64,000 bases of DNA from Rhabdaerophilum calidifontis (GCF_008641065.1 NZ_VTRS01000001.1:917231-981230), one strand, 5' to 3'; positions 25,180 through 35,419 are shown, counted from the first letter of the stretch. A program made the numbers and translations. The notes: generated from the letters alone by a model not told the origin.

Positions 25180-25219
25180 ATTCATGAATCATAATCAGCA
25201 ATAGCTGTATTCATTTCAT
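25180..25219 (+). promoter_or_regulatory. AT-rich putative promoter/operator of the catabolic operon
   Basis: A short AT-rich patch in otherwise GC-rich DNA contains the palindrome ATTCATGAAT (25180-25189) and a second ATTCAT at 25210-25215, 60-100 bases ahead of the first structural gene. Repeated ATTCAT elements could be LysR contacts; no firm -35/-10 was assigned. Confidence 0.4.
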
Positions 25220-25281
25220 TTGATACGAGACCATGCATGGCGGAAACTCCCTCCAGACAATGTCGGGGGATATGTCCGGGC

Positions 25282-26118
25282 ATGGCCGGCTTGAACACGG
25301 AGCACATCGCCTTCATCGGCTTCGGCGAGGTCGGGCAGACCTTTGCGGCCGGGTTGCTTTGCCGGGAGGGGGTTCGCGTCACGGCCTTCGACATCCTGGG
25401 CGGGGGGTCGGCCGGGGCGCGGCTCCGGGCGCGGGCCGCCGATCTCGGCGTGACGCTTGCCGAAACGGCGGCGGGCGCGGCCGAGGGGGCGGCTTTCGTG
25501 ATTTCGGCGGTGACGGCTTCCGAGGCCGAGGCGGTGGCTGGCGCGGCGGGACATTATCTCCGCCCCGGCCAGGTCTTTCTCGATGTCAATTCCGCCGCGC
25601 CTTCGACCAAGCGGCGCGCGGCACGGCAGGTCGAGGCGGCCGGCGCGGATTATGTCGAGGGCGCGGTGATGGCACCGGTGCTCAAGCCCGGCCTCGCGGT
25701 GCCGATCCTGGCCGGCGGGCCGCGGGCGGCCGAGACCGCCGCGCGGCTCAACGCGCTGGGGATGAACCTCACCCCCGTTGCCACCGAGCATGGCCGCGCC
25801 TCGGCGATGAAGCTCTGCCGCTCGATCATGATCAAGGGGATCGAGGCGCTGATGGTCGATTGCGCCGCCGCCTGCGAGGGCTGGGATGTGACGGAGCCGG
25901 TCTTTGCGAGCCTCGCCGAGACTTTCCCCGCGATCGACTGGCCGGCGCTGGCCGAAAACATGCGCGAGCGCGTCGCGACGCATGGCGTTCGCCGCGCTGC
26001 CGAGATGCGCGAGGCCGGCGAGATGCTGGCCGCGCTCGGCATGAACCCCGCCCTGGTTCTCGCCGTGGCGGAGGCGCAGGCGCGGGGCGCCCGCCCCAGG
26101 CAGGAGGATGCCGCATGA
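25282..26118 (+). CDS. NAD(P)-dependent 6-phosphogluconate/3-hydroxyisobutyrate dehydrogenase-like protein
   Basis: A 278-residue beta-hydroxyacid dehydrogenase relative. The Rossmann motif IAFIGFGEVGQTFAAGLL opens the protein; the substrate motif appears as DVNSAAPSTKRRAARQVEAA and the lysine helix as GRASAMKLCRSIMIKGIEAL, followed by a DUF1932-type C-terminal domain. Its reaction is unknown; the cluster suggests reduction or oxidation of a hydroxy-acid in the aromatic pathway. Start 25282 is close to the Rossmann strand; an ATG at 25237 is possible. ATGA overlap with the next gene. Confidence 0.78.
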   Translation: MAGLNTEHIAFIGFGEVGQTFAAGLLCREGVRVTAFDILGGGSAGARLRARAADLGVTLAETAAGAAEGAAFVISAVTASEAEAVAGAAGHYLRPGQVFLDVNSAAPSTKRRAARQVEAAGADYVEGAVMAPVLKPGLAVPILAGGPRAAETAARLNALGMNLTPVATEHGRASAMKLCRSIMIKGIEALMVDCAAACEGWDVTEPVFASLAETFPAIDWPALAENMRERVATHGVRRAAEMREAGEMLAALGMNPALVLAVAEAQARGARPRQEDAA

Positions 26119-27125
26119 GCAGAGCCGACATGATCTCCGCCGCCGGCCGCGCCGTCAGCCGCCGCGCGGTTCTCGCCGGGCTCATGGCCGCACCCTTCGT
26201 GCATCGGGCGGGTGCGCAGGCGGGCTGGCCCGCGCAGGTCATCAAGTTCGTCGTGCCGTTCACGCCCGGCGGCAGCACGGATATCCTTGCGCGCGTGCTG
26301 GCGCAGAAGCTCGAACCCGTGCTCCGGCAATCGATCATCGTCGAGAACCGGCCGGGTGCCGGCGGATCCGTGGCCGCGACGGCGGTGGCGCGGGCCGAGC
26401 CCGACGGGCATACCTTCATGATGGGACATATCGGCACCCTGGCCTTCAACCCCTCGCTCTACCCGAACCTGCCCTATGATCCGGTCGCGGATTTCGCGCC
26501 GGTCGCGCTGGTCGCCACGGTGCCGAACATCCTCGCGGTGCATCCGGCGCTGCCGGTGCGGAGCTTCGCGGAATTCGTCGCGCATGCGAAGGCCAATCCC
26601 GGCAAGCTCAATTACGGCTCGGGCGGAGTCGGCAGCGCGGCGCATGTCGCCGGCGCCTATCTCGGCTTCGCCGCCGGTTATGATGCGGTGCATCTGCCCT
26701 ATCGCGGCACCGGGCCGATGGTGAACGATCTCGTTGCCGGGGTGATCCAGTTCACGCTGACCGGCGGGCCGGCCGTGCTGCCGCTCGCGGCGAGCGGGCA
26801 ATTGCGCACGCTCGCGGTGTCCAGCCGGGCGCGGGTGCCCTTCGCGCCGTACCTGCCGACCGTGGCGGAAAGCGGGATCGCGAATTTCGAGGCCGTGCAA
26901 TGGTATGGGCTCGTCGCGCCGGCGAAGGTTCCGGCGGCGGTCGTCGCCCGCATGAATGCCGAGATCAACGCATTGATGGATTCGCCGGAGGTGACGCGCA
27001 ACCTCCAGAACGACGGCGCGCTCGCGGTGAAGACGACGCCGGAGGCGTTCGGCGCCCATATCCGCGCCGAGATCGGGGTCTGGCGCGAGGTGATCCGCCG
27101 CGCCGGCATCAAGGCGGGAGCCTGA
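26115..27125 (+). CDS. Tripartite tricarboxylate transporter-type receptor (TctC/Bug family)
   Basis: A 336-residue periplasmic binding protein with a twin-arginine-like leader (SRRAVLAGLMAAPFVHRAGA). TctC/Bug hallmarks: IKFVVPFTPGGSTDILARVL, ENRPGAGGSVAATAVARAEP, and the YGSGGVGSAAHVAGAYLGFA segment. Bug receptors bind aromatic or small organic acids, often without their own TctAB permease; no tctA/tctB is here. AGGAGG precedes the start, which overlaps the previous stop. It may feed the pathway or act as a sensor. Confidence 0.9.
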   Translation: MSRADMISAAGRAVSRRAVLAGLMAAPFVHRAGAQAGWPAQVIKFVVPFTPGGSTDILARVLAQKLEPVLRQSIIVENRPGAGGSVAATAVARAEPDGHTFMMGHIGTLAFNPSLYPNLPYDPVADFAPVALVATVPNILAVHPALPVRSFAEFVAHAKANPGKLNYGSGGVGSAAHVAGAYLGFAAGYDAVHLPYRGTGPMVNDLVAGVIQFTLTGGPAVLPLAASGQLRTLAVSSRARVPFAPYLPTVAESGIANFEAVQWYGLVAPAKVPAAVVARMNAEINALMDSPEVTRNLQNDGALAVKTTPEAFGAHIRAEIGVWREVIRRAGIKAGA

Positions 27126-27126
27126 G

Positions 27127-28221
27127 ATGCGCCAGCGGGGCCTGCGCTGCATGCTGATCCGCGGCGGAACCTCGAAGGGGGCCTATTTCCTCGCCGAGGA
27201 TCTGCCGCGCGATCCCGTCGCGCGCGATGCGCTGCTGCTTGCGCTGATGGGCTCGCCCGATCCGCGCCAGGTCGATGGGCTCGGCGGCGCGCATCCGCTG
27301 ACGAGCAAGGTCGCGATCGTCTCGCGCTCGACGGCGCCCGGATGCGATGTCGATTTCCTGTTCGCACAGGTGGGAATCGACAAACCGCTGGTCGATACGA
27401 CGCCGAATTGCGGCAATATCCTTGCCGGAGTCGCCCCCTTCGCGATCGAGCGCGGGCTGGTGGCGGTGGCCGGGGCGACGACCAATGTCCGTGTGCGCAC
27501 GCTCAATACCGGCACCATCGCCGATCTGCGCGTCGAGACGCCCGACGGGGCGGTGAACTACGAGGGCACGGCGCGGATCGACGGCGCGCCCGGCACGGCG
27601 GCGCCGATCACCGTGACCTTCCTCGACACCGAGGGGTCGGTCTGCGGGGCCTTGCTGCCGACAGGCAATACAGTCGATCAGATCGAGGGGATCGCATGCA
27701 CGCTGATCGACAACGGCATGCCGGTGATCGTGATGCGGGCCGCCGATCTCGGCCGCACCGGCTATGAATCGCGCGAGCAGCTCGATGCGGATGCCGATCT
27801 CAAGGCGCGGATCGAAGCCATCCGGCGCGCGGCCGGGCCGCGCATGAATCTCGGCGACGTTTCCGGCAAGGTCGTGCCGAAGATCGCGCTCGTCGCGCCG
27901 CCGCGCGCCGGCGGGACGCTGGCGACGCGGAGCTTCATTCCGCATGAATGCCATGCCTCGATCGGCGTGTTCGCGGCCGTTTCGGTGGCGACGGCCGCCG
28001 CGTTGCCGGGCTCGCCCGCCCATGGCGTGGCGGCGATGCCCGGGGGCCGGGCGCGGCGCGTCAGCGTCGAGCATCCGACCGGGGAATTCACGGTCGACCT
28101 GACAATCGGCGGCGATGTGTCCCGGCCGGTCGTCGAGCGGGCGGGGCTGCTGCGCACGGCGCGGGTTCTGTTCGACGGCATCGCCTATGCCCCGGAGAGT
28201 CGCCTGATGGCGGCGGAGTGA
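27127..28221 (+). CDS. galD: PrpF-family isomerase, 4-oxalomesaconate tautomerase-like
   Basis: A 364-residue protein with the diaminopimelate-epimerase-like double fold of PrpF/GalD. Start MRQRGLRCMLIRGGTSKGAY is the family signature; the catalytic cysteine is in VDTTPNCGNILAGVAPFAIE, and GNTVDQIEGIACTLIDNGMP lies mid-protein. GalD interconverts keto and enol forms of 4-oxalomesaconate after meta cleavage of gallate. The next two genes encode the following enzymes of that route, which supports the name over aconitate isomerase. One base separates it from tctC. Confidence 0.8.
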   Translation: MRQRGLRCMLIRGGTSKGAYFLAEDLPRDPVARDALLLALMGSPDPRQVDGLGGAHPLTSKVAIVSRSTAPGCDVDFLFAQVGIDKPLVDTTPNCGNILAGVAPFAIERGLVAVAGATTNVRVRTLNTGTIADLRVETPDGAVNYEGTARIDGAPGTAAPITVTFLDTEGSVCGALLPTGNTVDQIEGIACTLIDNGMPVIVMRAADLGRTGYESREQLDADADLKARIEAIRRAAGPRMNLGDVSGKVVPKIALVAPPRAGGTLATRSFIPHECHASIGVFAAVSVATAAALPGSPAHGVAAMPGGRARRVSVEHPTGEFTVDLTIGGDVSRPVVERAGLLRTARVLFDGIAYAPESRLMAAE

Positions 28222-28233
28222 CGGAAGAAGACG

Positions 28234-28959
28234 ATGGCAATGAACGCAAAGACGGGTCTGGTGATCACGGCGCATCCGGGCGATTTCGTCTGGCGCGCGG
28301 GCGGGGCGATCGCGCTCCATGCCGCGGCCGGCATGCGGGTGAAGATCCTGTGCCTCTCCTTCGGCGAGCGCGGCGAGAGCCAGTTCGCCTGGAAGCAGGC
28401 CGGCACGCGCATTGAGGAGGTCAAGGCCCAGCGCCGCGCCGAGGCGGAGGCGGCGGCGGCGATCCTCGGCGCGGAGATCGAGTTTATGGATGCGGGCGAT
28501 TATCCGCTGCGCACCACCGAACCGATGCTCGAACGCGCGGTGGACATCTTTCACGAGCTGAACCCGGCCTTCGTGCTGACGCACAGCCTTGAGGATCCCT
28601 ACAATCTCGATCACCCGGAAGCGACGCGCTTCGCGCACGCGGCGCGGATCATCGCCCAGGCCGCCGGCCACAAGCCGGACCCGAACCGCGCCTATGCCGC
28701 GCCGCCGGTCTTCCTGTTCGAGCCGCACCAGCCCGAGCAGTGCAATTTCAAGCCCGATGTCATCCTGAACATCGATCCGGTCTGGGAGAAGAAGCGCCGC
28801 GCCTTCGAGGTGCTCGCCGCGCAGAAGCATCTATGGGAATATTACACGCGGGTGGCGCTCAACCGCGGCGTGCAGGGCGGCCGCAATTCCGGCAAGGGCA
28901 TGACCTATGGCGAGGCGTATCAGCGCCTCTTCCCCGAGGCGCTGGAGAGGCTCGCATGA
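28234..28959 (+). CDS. galB: PIG-L-fold 4-oxalomesaconate hydratase-like
   Basis: A 241-residue LmbE/PIG-L-fold protein. The metal motif AHPDD of deacetylases is AHPGDF here, followed by [20 protein letters not shown], close to the variant seen in the GalB hydratase of Pseudomonas putida; other metal/His residues are in [20 protein letters not shown]. GalB hydrates 4-oxalomesaconate to 4-carboxy-4-hydroxy-2-oxoadipate with zinc. Context (galD before, aldolase after with ATGA overlap) backs this over a sugar deacetylase. Confidence 0.8.
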   Translation: MAMNAKTGLVITAHPGDFVWRAGGAIALHAAAGMRVKILCLSFGERGESQFAWKQAGTRIEEVKAQRRAEAEAAAAILGAEIEFMDAGDYPLRTTEPMLERAVDIFHELNPAFVLTHSLEDPYNLDHPEATRFAHAARIIAQAAGHKPDPNRAYAAPPVFLFEPHQPEQCNFKPDVILNIDPVWEKKRRAFEVLAAQKHLWEYYTRVALNRGVQGGRNSGKGMTYGEAYQRLFPEALERLA

Positions 28960-29660
28960 AGCCGGTCGTCATTCGCGAGATCCCGCGCGCCGCGCCCGGC
29001 GACATCGATGTGCTGGCGCGGCTCGGCGTCTCGACCAGCCATGAGGCGATGGGTCGGACCGGGCTGATGAAACCCTATCTGCGGCCGATCTATCCCGGCG
29101 CGGCGATTGCCGGCAGCGCGGTGACGGTGCTCGCTCAGCCCGGCGACAACTGGATGATCCATGTCGCGATCGAGCAGATCCGCCCCGGCGACGTGCTGGT
29201 CGTCGCCTGCACCGCCGACAATACCGACGGGATGTTCGGCGATCTGCTCGCGACCTCGCTCCAGGCGCGGGGCGGGCGCGGGCTCGTCATCGATGCCGGC
29301 GTGCGCGATGTGCGGGTGCTGACCGAGATGGCGTTTCCGGTCTGGTCGCGCGCGATCTCGGCCAAGGGCACGGTGAAGGCGACGCTCGGCTCGGTCAATG
29401 TTCCGGTCGTCTGCGCGGGGGCGCTGGTGAATCCGGGCGATGTGATCGTGGCGGATGACGATGGCGTGGCGGTGGTGCCCTGCCGCCAGGCCGCGGCGAT
29501 CGCCGCGAAGGGCGCGGCGCGCGAAGCGGGCGAGGCGGAGAAGCGCCGCCGGCTTGCCAGCGGCGAACTGGGGCTCGATATGTATTCCATGCGCGAGGGA
29601 TTGGCGAAAGCGGGTCTCGTCTATCTCGACACTCTCGCGGATCTCGAACGGGAAGGGTAA
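28956..29660 (+). CDS. galC: 4-carboxy-4-hydroxy-2-oxoadipate aldolase, RraA/HMG-aldolase fold
   Basis: A 234-residue class II pyruvate aldolase of the RraA-like family. The loop [20 protein letters not shown] holds the Arg and Asp that bind pyruvate enolate and the divalent metal, and [20 protein letters not shown] is the family C-terminal motif. It splits CHA into pyruvate and oxaloacetate, the last step of gallate and protocatechuate-4,5 degradation (LigK/GalC/ProA). Translationally coupled to galB. Confidence 0.82.
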   Translation: MKPVVIREIPRAAPGDIDVLARLGVSTSHEAMGRTGLMKPYLRPIYPGAAIAGSAVTVLAQPGDNWMIHVAIEQIRPGDVLVVACTADNTDGMFGDLLATSLQARGGRGLVIDAGVRDVRVLTEMAFPVWSRAISAKGTVKATLGSVNVPVVCAGALVNPGDVIVADDDGVAVVPCRQAAAIAAKGAAREAGEAEKRRRLASGELGLDMYSMREGLAKAGLVYLDTLADLEREG

Positions 29661-29741
29661 TCCGACCCGACATCAAGGAACGCGAATCACCGGCGCGGGC
29701 AAACAACGAACCGGCGAGAAAAAACATTCAGGGAGGCTAGC

Positions 29742-30908
29742 ATGAAGAAGCGGACTTTTCTCGGCCTGGGCGGCGCGGCACTGGCCGCGATGCTCGCGAT
29801 CGGCGGCGCGCAGGCGCAGGATGCCATCAAGATCGGCCTGATCCTGCCGATGACGGGGCCCTTCGCCTCCACCGGCAAGCAGATCTCGGCGGCGGTCAAT
29901 CTCTATCTCCAGGAGAAGGGTGCCACGGTTGCAGGCCGGAAGATCGAGGTCATCCTCAAGGACGATACCGGCGTTGCGGATGTCACCAAGCGCCTCGCGC
30001 AGGAGCTGATCGTCAACGACAAGGTGACCGCCATCGCCGGCTTCGGACTCACGCCGCTCGCGCTCGCCACCGCGCCGCTCGCGACGCAGGGCAAGACGCC
30101 GATGGTCGTGATGTCGGCCGCGACAGGCATCATCCCCGATACCTCGCCCTATATCGTGCGCACGAGCCAGGTCGTGGCGCAGATCGTGGTGCCTTTCGCG
30201 GAATGGGCGGCGAAGAACAACATCAAGAACGTGATGACGCTGGTTTCGAATTACGGACCGGGCATCGATGTCGAGAAATTCTTCTCGGAAGCGTTCTTCG
30301 CGGCCGGCGGCAAGGCCGAGAACATGCGCGTGCCGCTCCAGAACCCGGATTTCTCGCCCTTCCTCCAGCGGGTGGCGGATGCGAAGCCCGAGGCGCTGCT
30401 CGTGTTCGTGCCGTCCGGCGTCGGCGCCCAGTTCATGAAGCAGTTCGTCGAGCGCGGGCTCGACAAGAGCGGCATCCGGCTGATCGCAACCGGCGATCTC
30501 ACCGATGACGACATCCTCAACGGCATGGGCGATGTCGCGCTCGGCGTCGTGACTGCGCATCATTATTCCGCCGCGCATGACAGCCCGGAGAACAAGGCGT
30601 TCGTCGCCGCGTTCAGGAAGGCCAATAATGGTCTGCGTCCCAATTTCATGGCCGTGAGCGGCTATGACGGCATGCACGCGCTGGTCGAGGGCCTGAAGAA
30701 GACCAACGGCCAGGGCGGCGAGGCGCTCGTCAACGCGATGAAGGGGCTGAGCTGGACGAGCCCGCGCGGGCCGATCTCGATCGATCCGGAGACGCGCGAC
30801 ATCGTCCAGAACGTCTATATCCGCAAGGTCGAGCGCGTCGGCGGCGAACTCTACAATGTCGAGTTCGCGACGATCCCCAACGTCAAGAACCCGGCGCGCG
30901 GCAAGTAA
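29742..30908 (+). CDS. Branched-chain-type ABC transporter substrate-binding protein
   Basis: A 388-residue LivJ-like periplasmic receptor with signal peptide cut after GGAQAQ. The mature protein opens IKIGLILPMTGPFASTGKQI and has the two-lobe Peripla_BP_6 pattern, with the NYGPGIDVEKFFSEAF segment and GYDGMHALVEGLKKTNGQ. Members of this subgroup bind aromatic acids as often as amino acids; the position between an aromatic lower pathway and a ring-cleaving dioxygenase suggests an aromatic ligand. AGGGAGG lies in front of the start. Confidence 0.9.
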   Translation: MKKRTFLGLGGAALAAMLAIGGAQAQDAIKIGLILPMTGPFASTGKQISAAVNLYLQEKGATVAGRKIEVILKDDTGVADVTKRLAQELIVNDKVTAIAGFGLTPLALATAPLATQGKTPMVVMSAATGIIPDTSPYIVRTSQVVAQIVVPFAEWAAKNNIKNVMTLVSNYGPGIDVEKFFSEAFFAAGGKAENMRVPLQNPDFSPFLQRVADAKPEALLVFVPSGVGAQFMKQFVERGLDKSGIRLIATGDLTDDDILNGMGDVALGVVTAHHYSAAHDSPENKAFVAAFRKANNGLRPNFMAVSGYDGMHALVEGLKKTNGQGGEALVNAMKGLSWTSPRGPISIDPETRDIVQNVYIRKVERVGGELYNVEFATIPNVKNPARGK

Positions 30909-30928
30909 GCGCCGCCCGGACGAGGCCG

Positions 30929-31792
30929 ATGAAACTGCTGACCCTTCTTGTCGACGGCATTGCCTACGGCATGGTGCTGTTCGTCCTCGCGAGCGGGCTT
31001 TCCGTGACGCTGGGGCTGATGAATGTCATCAACCTCGCGCACGGGGCCTTCGCGATGGCGGGCGGCTATGCCGCCGTGGTTCTGATGCAGAAGGCCGGGC
31101 TTCCCTTCATCTGGACGCTGCCGGCTGCCTTCGTCCTCACCGCGCTCGCCGGGGCGGTGCTGGAGCGGCTGCTCTATCGGCCGATCTATGCGAAGAGCCA
31201 TCTCGATCAGGTGATGTTCTCGATCGGCCTCGTCTTCATGGCCGTGGCGGGGATCGATTACCTGATGGGCTCGACGCAGCAATTCATCCAGCTCCCCGGC
31301 TGGCTCCAGGGCCGGTTCGACATCGCCGGGGTCGCGGTGGGGCGCTATCGGCTGTTCGTCATCGTGCTGTGCGGCCTGCTTGCATTCGGCCTGCAATGGG
31401 GCTTCACGCGGACGCGGTTCGGCAGCCGGCTGCGCGCGGCGGTGGATGATGCGCGGGTCGCGCGCGGGCTCGGCATCCCGGTCCATGCGCTCTTCGCCTT
31501 CACCTTCGCGCTCGGCTCGGGCCTCGCCGGGCTCGGCGGCGTGCTGGGGGTGGAACTGCTCGGTCTCGATCCATCCTTCCCGCTGAAATTCATGATCTAT
31601 TTCCTGGTCGTGGTCACGGTGGGCGGGACATCGACCATCACCGGTCCCTTCCTGGCGGCGATGCTGCTCGGCATTGCCGATGTCGCGGGCAAGTATTTCA
31701 TCCCGCAGGTCGGCGCCTTCATCATCTATGCGCTGATGGTCGTCCTGCTGCTCCTCCGGCCGGACGGGCTCTTCGCGCGGCAGCGGACATGA
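30929..31792 (+). CDS. Branched-chain-type ABC permease (LivH family)
   Basis: A 287-residue inner-membrane permease with about eight hydrophobic segments and LivH landmarks LGLMNVINLAHGAFAMAGGY near the N-terminus and the cytoplasmic loop FGSRLRAAVDDARVARGLGI. It forms the pore with the LivM-type subunit encoded next; the stop and next start overlap as ATGA. Confidence 0.92.
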   Translation: MKLLTLLVDGIAYGMVLFVLASGLSVTLGLMNVINLAHGAFAMAGGYAAVVLMQKAGLPFIWTLPAAFVLTALAGAVLERLLYRPIYAKSHLDQVMFSIGLVFMAVAGIDYLMGSTQQFIQLPGWLQGRFDIAGVAVGRYRLFVIVLCGLLAFGLQWGFTRTRFGSRLRAAVDDARVARGLGIPVHALFAFTFALGSGLAGLGGVLGVELLGLDPSFPLKFMIYFLVVVTVGGTSTITGPFLAAMLLGIADVAGKYFIPQVGAFIIYALMVVLLLLRPDGLFARQRT

Positions 31793-32802
31793 GGGGGCCG
31801 ATGCTCAACGACCGTATCCGCGCGCGGCTCGCCGCGAGCCGGCGCTGGCACCCGGCCGAATTCGTGCTCTGGGGGCTGGCGCTGGCGGCGGTGTTCCTGT
31901 TGCCGCGCCAGCTCCTCATCCTCAACGAGATCGCGATCCTCGCGCTGTTCGCGATCTCGCTCGACCTGATCCTCGGCTATGCCGGGCTGGTCTCGCTCGG
32001 CCATGCCGCCTTTCTCGGGGTTGGCGCCTATGCGGCGGGGCTGCTCGCGATCCATGTCACGGCGGATCCGCTCGCCGGACTCGCCTTCGGCACGCTGGCC
32101 GCGGCGCTGGCGGGGCTCGTCACCTGCCCGCTCGTCCTCAAGGGCAACGATCTCACGCGGCTGATGGTGACGCTCGGAATCTCGATGCTGCTGCTCGAAC
32201 TCGCCAATTCCTTCGGCTCCATCACCGGCGGCGCGGACGGGCTCCAGGGCATCACCATGGCGCCGCTGCTCGGCCTGTTCGAATTCGACCTGATGGGGCG
32301 GACCGCCTATCTCTATTCGCTCGCCGTGCTGTTCCTGCTGTTCCTGCTCGCGCGGCGGATCGTCCATTCGCCCTTCGGGCTCTCGCTGCGCGCGATCCGC
32401 GACAATCCGCTGCGTGCGGCGGCGGCCGGCGTGCCGGCGACGCGGCGGCTGACGGCCGTCTACACGCTTGCGGCCGCCTATGCCGGCGCGGCCGGCGCGC
32501 TGCTCGCCCAGACGACGCAGTTCGTCTCGCTCGACGTGCTCGCCTTCCACCGCTCGGCGGATTTGATGCTGGTGCTGATCATCGGCGGGGCGGGCTATCT
32601 CTATGGCGGGATCATCGGCGCGCTGGCCTTCAAGATCCTTCAGGATGCGATCGCGACCGTCACGCCGCAATACTGGCAGTTCTGGATCGGGCTCCTGCTG
32701 GTGCTGTTCGTGCTCGGCGGGCGCGAGATCCTGCATGGCGGGGTGATGGCGCTGGTGCGGCGCGGCGCTGCCCTGTTCTCCCGGCGGAGGAAGGCGCCAT
32801 GA
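31789..32802 (+). CDS. Branched-chain-type ABC permease (LivM family)
   Basis: A 337-residue permease: FAISLDLILGYAGLVSLGHA is the LivM signature, and the coupling loop is FGLSLRAIRDNPLRAAAAGV. The ATG at 31789 overlaps the livH-type stop; 31801 is an alternative. The C-terminus is basic and cytoplasmic (RRGAALFSRRRKAP). The next gene overlaps by four bases. Confidence 0.92.
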   Translation: MRGPMLNDRIRARLAASRRWHPAEFVLWGLALAAVFLLPRQLLILNEIAILALFAISLDLILGYAGLVSLGHAAFLGVGAYAAGLLAIHVTADPLAGLAFGTLAAALAGLVTCPLVLKGNDLTRLMVTLGISMLLLELANSFGSITGGADGLQGITMAPLLGLFEFDLMGRTAYLYSLAVLFLLFLLARRIVHSPFGLSLRAIRDNPLRAAAAGVPATRRLTAVYTLAAAYAGAAGALLAQTTQFVSLDVLAFHRSADLMLVLIIGGAGYLYGGIIGALAFKILQDAIATVTPQYWQFWIGLLLVLFVLGGREILHGGVMALVRRGAALFSRRRKAP

Positions 32803-33543
32803 ATGCGGTTCTCGAAACGCGCGGGCTTGTCAAACGGTTCGGCGGCATCACCGCCACCGATGACGTGAGCTTCATGCTCCAGCGCGGGGCGCGGCATGCG
32901 CTGATCGGCCCCAACGGCGCCGGCAAGACGACGCTCGTCAACCTGCTGACCGGCGTGCTGGCACCGACCTCGGGCGCGGTGATGCTCAAGGGCGAGGACA
33001 TCACGCGGCTGCCGCGCGCGGCGCGCGTGCGGCGGGGGCTGACGCGCACCTTCCAGATCAGCCAGCTCTGCGCCTCGATGACGGTGCTCGAAATGATCGC
33101 GATGGTGATCGCCGAGCGGCTGGGGCGCGGCGCCGATGCGCTGCGCGCGCTCGATTCCGATTCGCGCCTCATCGAGGGCGTGGCGGAAATCGTGACGCAG
33201 TTCCGCCTGGTCGATATCCTCGACGAGCGGATCGACCGGCTGGCCTATGGCAAGCGCCGCCAGATCGAGATCGCGGCCGCGTTCGCGACGCGGCCCGAAG
33301 TGCTGCTGCTCGACGAGCCTGCCGCCGGTGTGCCGGAGGCGGAGCGGCGGGAATTGCTCGACAGCATCGCCGCGCTGCCGGCCGATGTCTCGGTGCTGCT
33401 GATCGAGCACGACATGGACATCGTCTTCCGCTTCGCGACGCGGATCACGGTGCTCGTCAACGGCCGGGTGCTCGCCGAGGGCGATCCGCCGGCGATCGCC
33501 GCCGATTCCCGTGTCCGGGAAGCCTATCTCGGGGAGGCCGCGC

Positions 33544-33551
<8 letters not shown>
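32799..33551 (+). CDS. Branched-chain-type ABC ATPase (LivG family)
   Basis: A 250-residue ABC ATPase. Walker A is GPNGAGKTT, the signature region is the LivG variant LAYGKRRQIEIAAAFA, Walker B is VLLLDEPAAGVPEAE and the switch His is in LLIEHDMDIVF. It powers the importer together with the LivF-type subunit, whose start overlaps by eight bases. Identification by motifs is secure; ligand unknown. Confidence 0.93.
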
Positions 33552-34254
<703 letters not shown>

Positions 34255-34274
34255 GAGGATTTGAGGAGAAGACC

Positions 34275-35378
34275 ATGACAGCCAGAGCCATTCCGCCTTT
34301 CCGTGCCGATCAGGTCGGCAGCCTGCTGCGCTCGGCCGCCGTGAAGGAAGCGCGCGAGAAACACGCCGCCGGGACGATCGGCGCCGCCGAACTCGCCGCG
34401 ATCGAGGACCGCGAGATCGCCGCCCTGGTGCGGAAGCAGGAGGAGGTCGGGCTCCAGGCGGTGACCGACGGCGAATACCGCCGCGCCTTCTGGCATTTCG
34501 ACTTCCTCGAAAACCTCGCCGGCGTGCAGGGCTACGAGGCCGAGGGCATCGCCTTCAAGGGCGTCGTCACCAAGGGACACGGCGTGCGGGTGACGGGCAA
34601 GATCGACTTCCCCGCCGACCACCCGCATCTCGCGCATTTCAAATACCTGAAATCGGTGACCTCCAAGGTCGCGAAGATGACGATCCCCTCGCCGTCGATG
34701 CTGCATTACCGCGGCGGGCGGAAGGCGGTCGACCCCTCGGCCTATCTCCATATGGAGGATTACTACGCCGATCTCGGTCAGGCCTATGCCAAGGCTGTTC
34801 GGGCCTTCTACGATGCCGGCTGCCGCTATCTCCAGCTCGACGATACCTCGCTGTCGTATTTCTGCGATCCCGAGCAGCGCAAGATGCTGGCCGAGCGCGG
34901 TGACGACCCCGAGAAGCTGATCTTCATCTATCGTGACATCATCAACGCCGCCACCGCCGCCAAGCCGGCGGACATGGTGATCACCACCCATACCTGCCGC
35001 GGCAATTTCAAATCGACCTTCATCGCCAGCGGCGGCTACGAGCCCGTGGCGGATCTGGTGTTCAACCAGATCAATGTCGACGGCTATTTCATGGAATGGG
35101 ACGACGACCGCTCCGGCGGGTTCGAGCCGCTGCGCTTCCTGCCCAAGGGCAAGCAGGTGGTTCTGGGGCTCGTCACGTCGAAATTCGGCTCGGTCGAGAG
35201 CAAGGACAACCTCAAGCGCCGCATCGAGGAGGCCGCCAAATTCGCCCCGCTCGACCAGCTCTGCCTCTCGCCGCAATGTGGCTTCGCCTCGACCGAGGAA
35301 GGCAATGTGCTGGCGGAGGACGAGCAATGGGCGAAGCTCGCGCGCATCGTCGAGGTCGCCCGGGAGGTCTGGGGCTGA
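34275..35378 (+). CDS. MetE-like zinc-dependent methyltransferase (cobalamin-independent methionine synthase C-domain family)
   Basis: A 367-residue single-domain relative of the catalytic half of MetE. The zinc ligands are complete: His239 and Cys241 (TTHTCRGN), Glu274 (FMEWDDDRSGGFEP) and Cys335 (LSPQCGFAST). FRADQVGSLLRS and QAVTDGEYRRAFWHFDF are family motifs. MetE transfers methyl to a thiol; short homologues act with other methyl donors. Lying between the importer and the extradiol dioxygenase, it could demethylate a methoxylated aromatic or the pathway intermediate, which is conjecture. Start follows GAGGAGAAG-type site. Confidence 0.82.
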   Translation: MTARAIPPFRADQVGSLLRSAAVKEAREKHAAGTIGAAELAAIEDREIAALVRKQEEVGLQAVTDGEYRRAFWHFDFLENLAGVQGYEAEGIAFKGVVTKGHGVRVTGKIDFPADHPHLAHFKYLKSVTSKVAKMTIPSPSMLHYRGGRKAVDPSAYLHMEDYYADLGQAYAKAVRAFYDAGCRYLQLDDTSLSYFCDPEQRKMLAERGDDPEKLIFIYRDIINAATAAKPADMVITTHTCRGNFKSTFIASGGYEPVADLVFNQINVDGYFMEWDDDRSGGFEPLRFLPKGKQVVLGLVTSKFGSVESKDNLKRRIEEAAKFAPLDQLCLSPQCGFASTEEGNVLAEDEQWAKLARIVEVAREVWG

Positions 35379-35419
35379 CGGCGCGCGGGGCCCGGCGACA
35401 GCCCAACGAGGAGGTGACC

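Noticed and set aside
28234..28959. N-acetylglucosamine-type deacetylase for the PIG-L-fold protein
   Set aside because: The metal motif is AHPGDF, not AHPDD, and the gene is between tautomerase and aldolase genes of the oxalomesaconate route.
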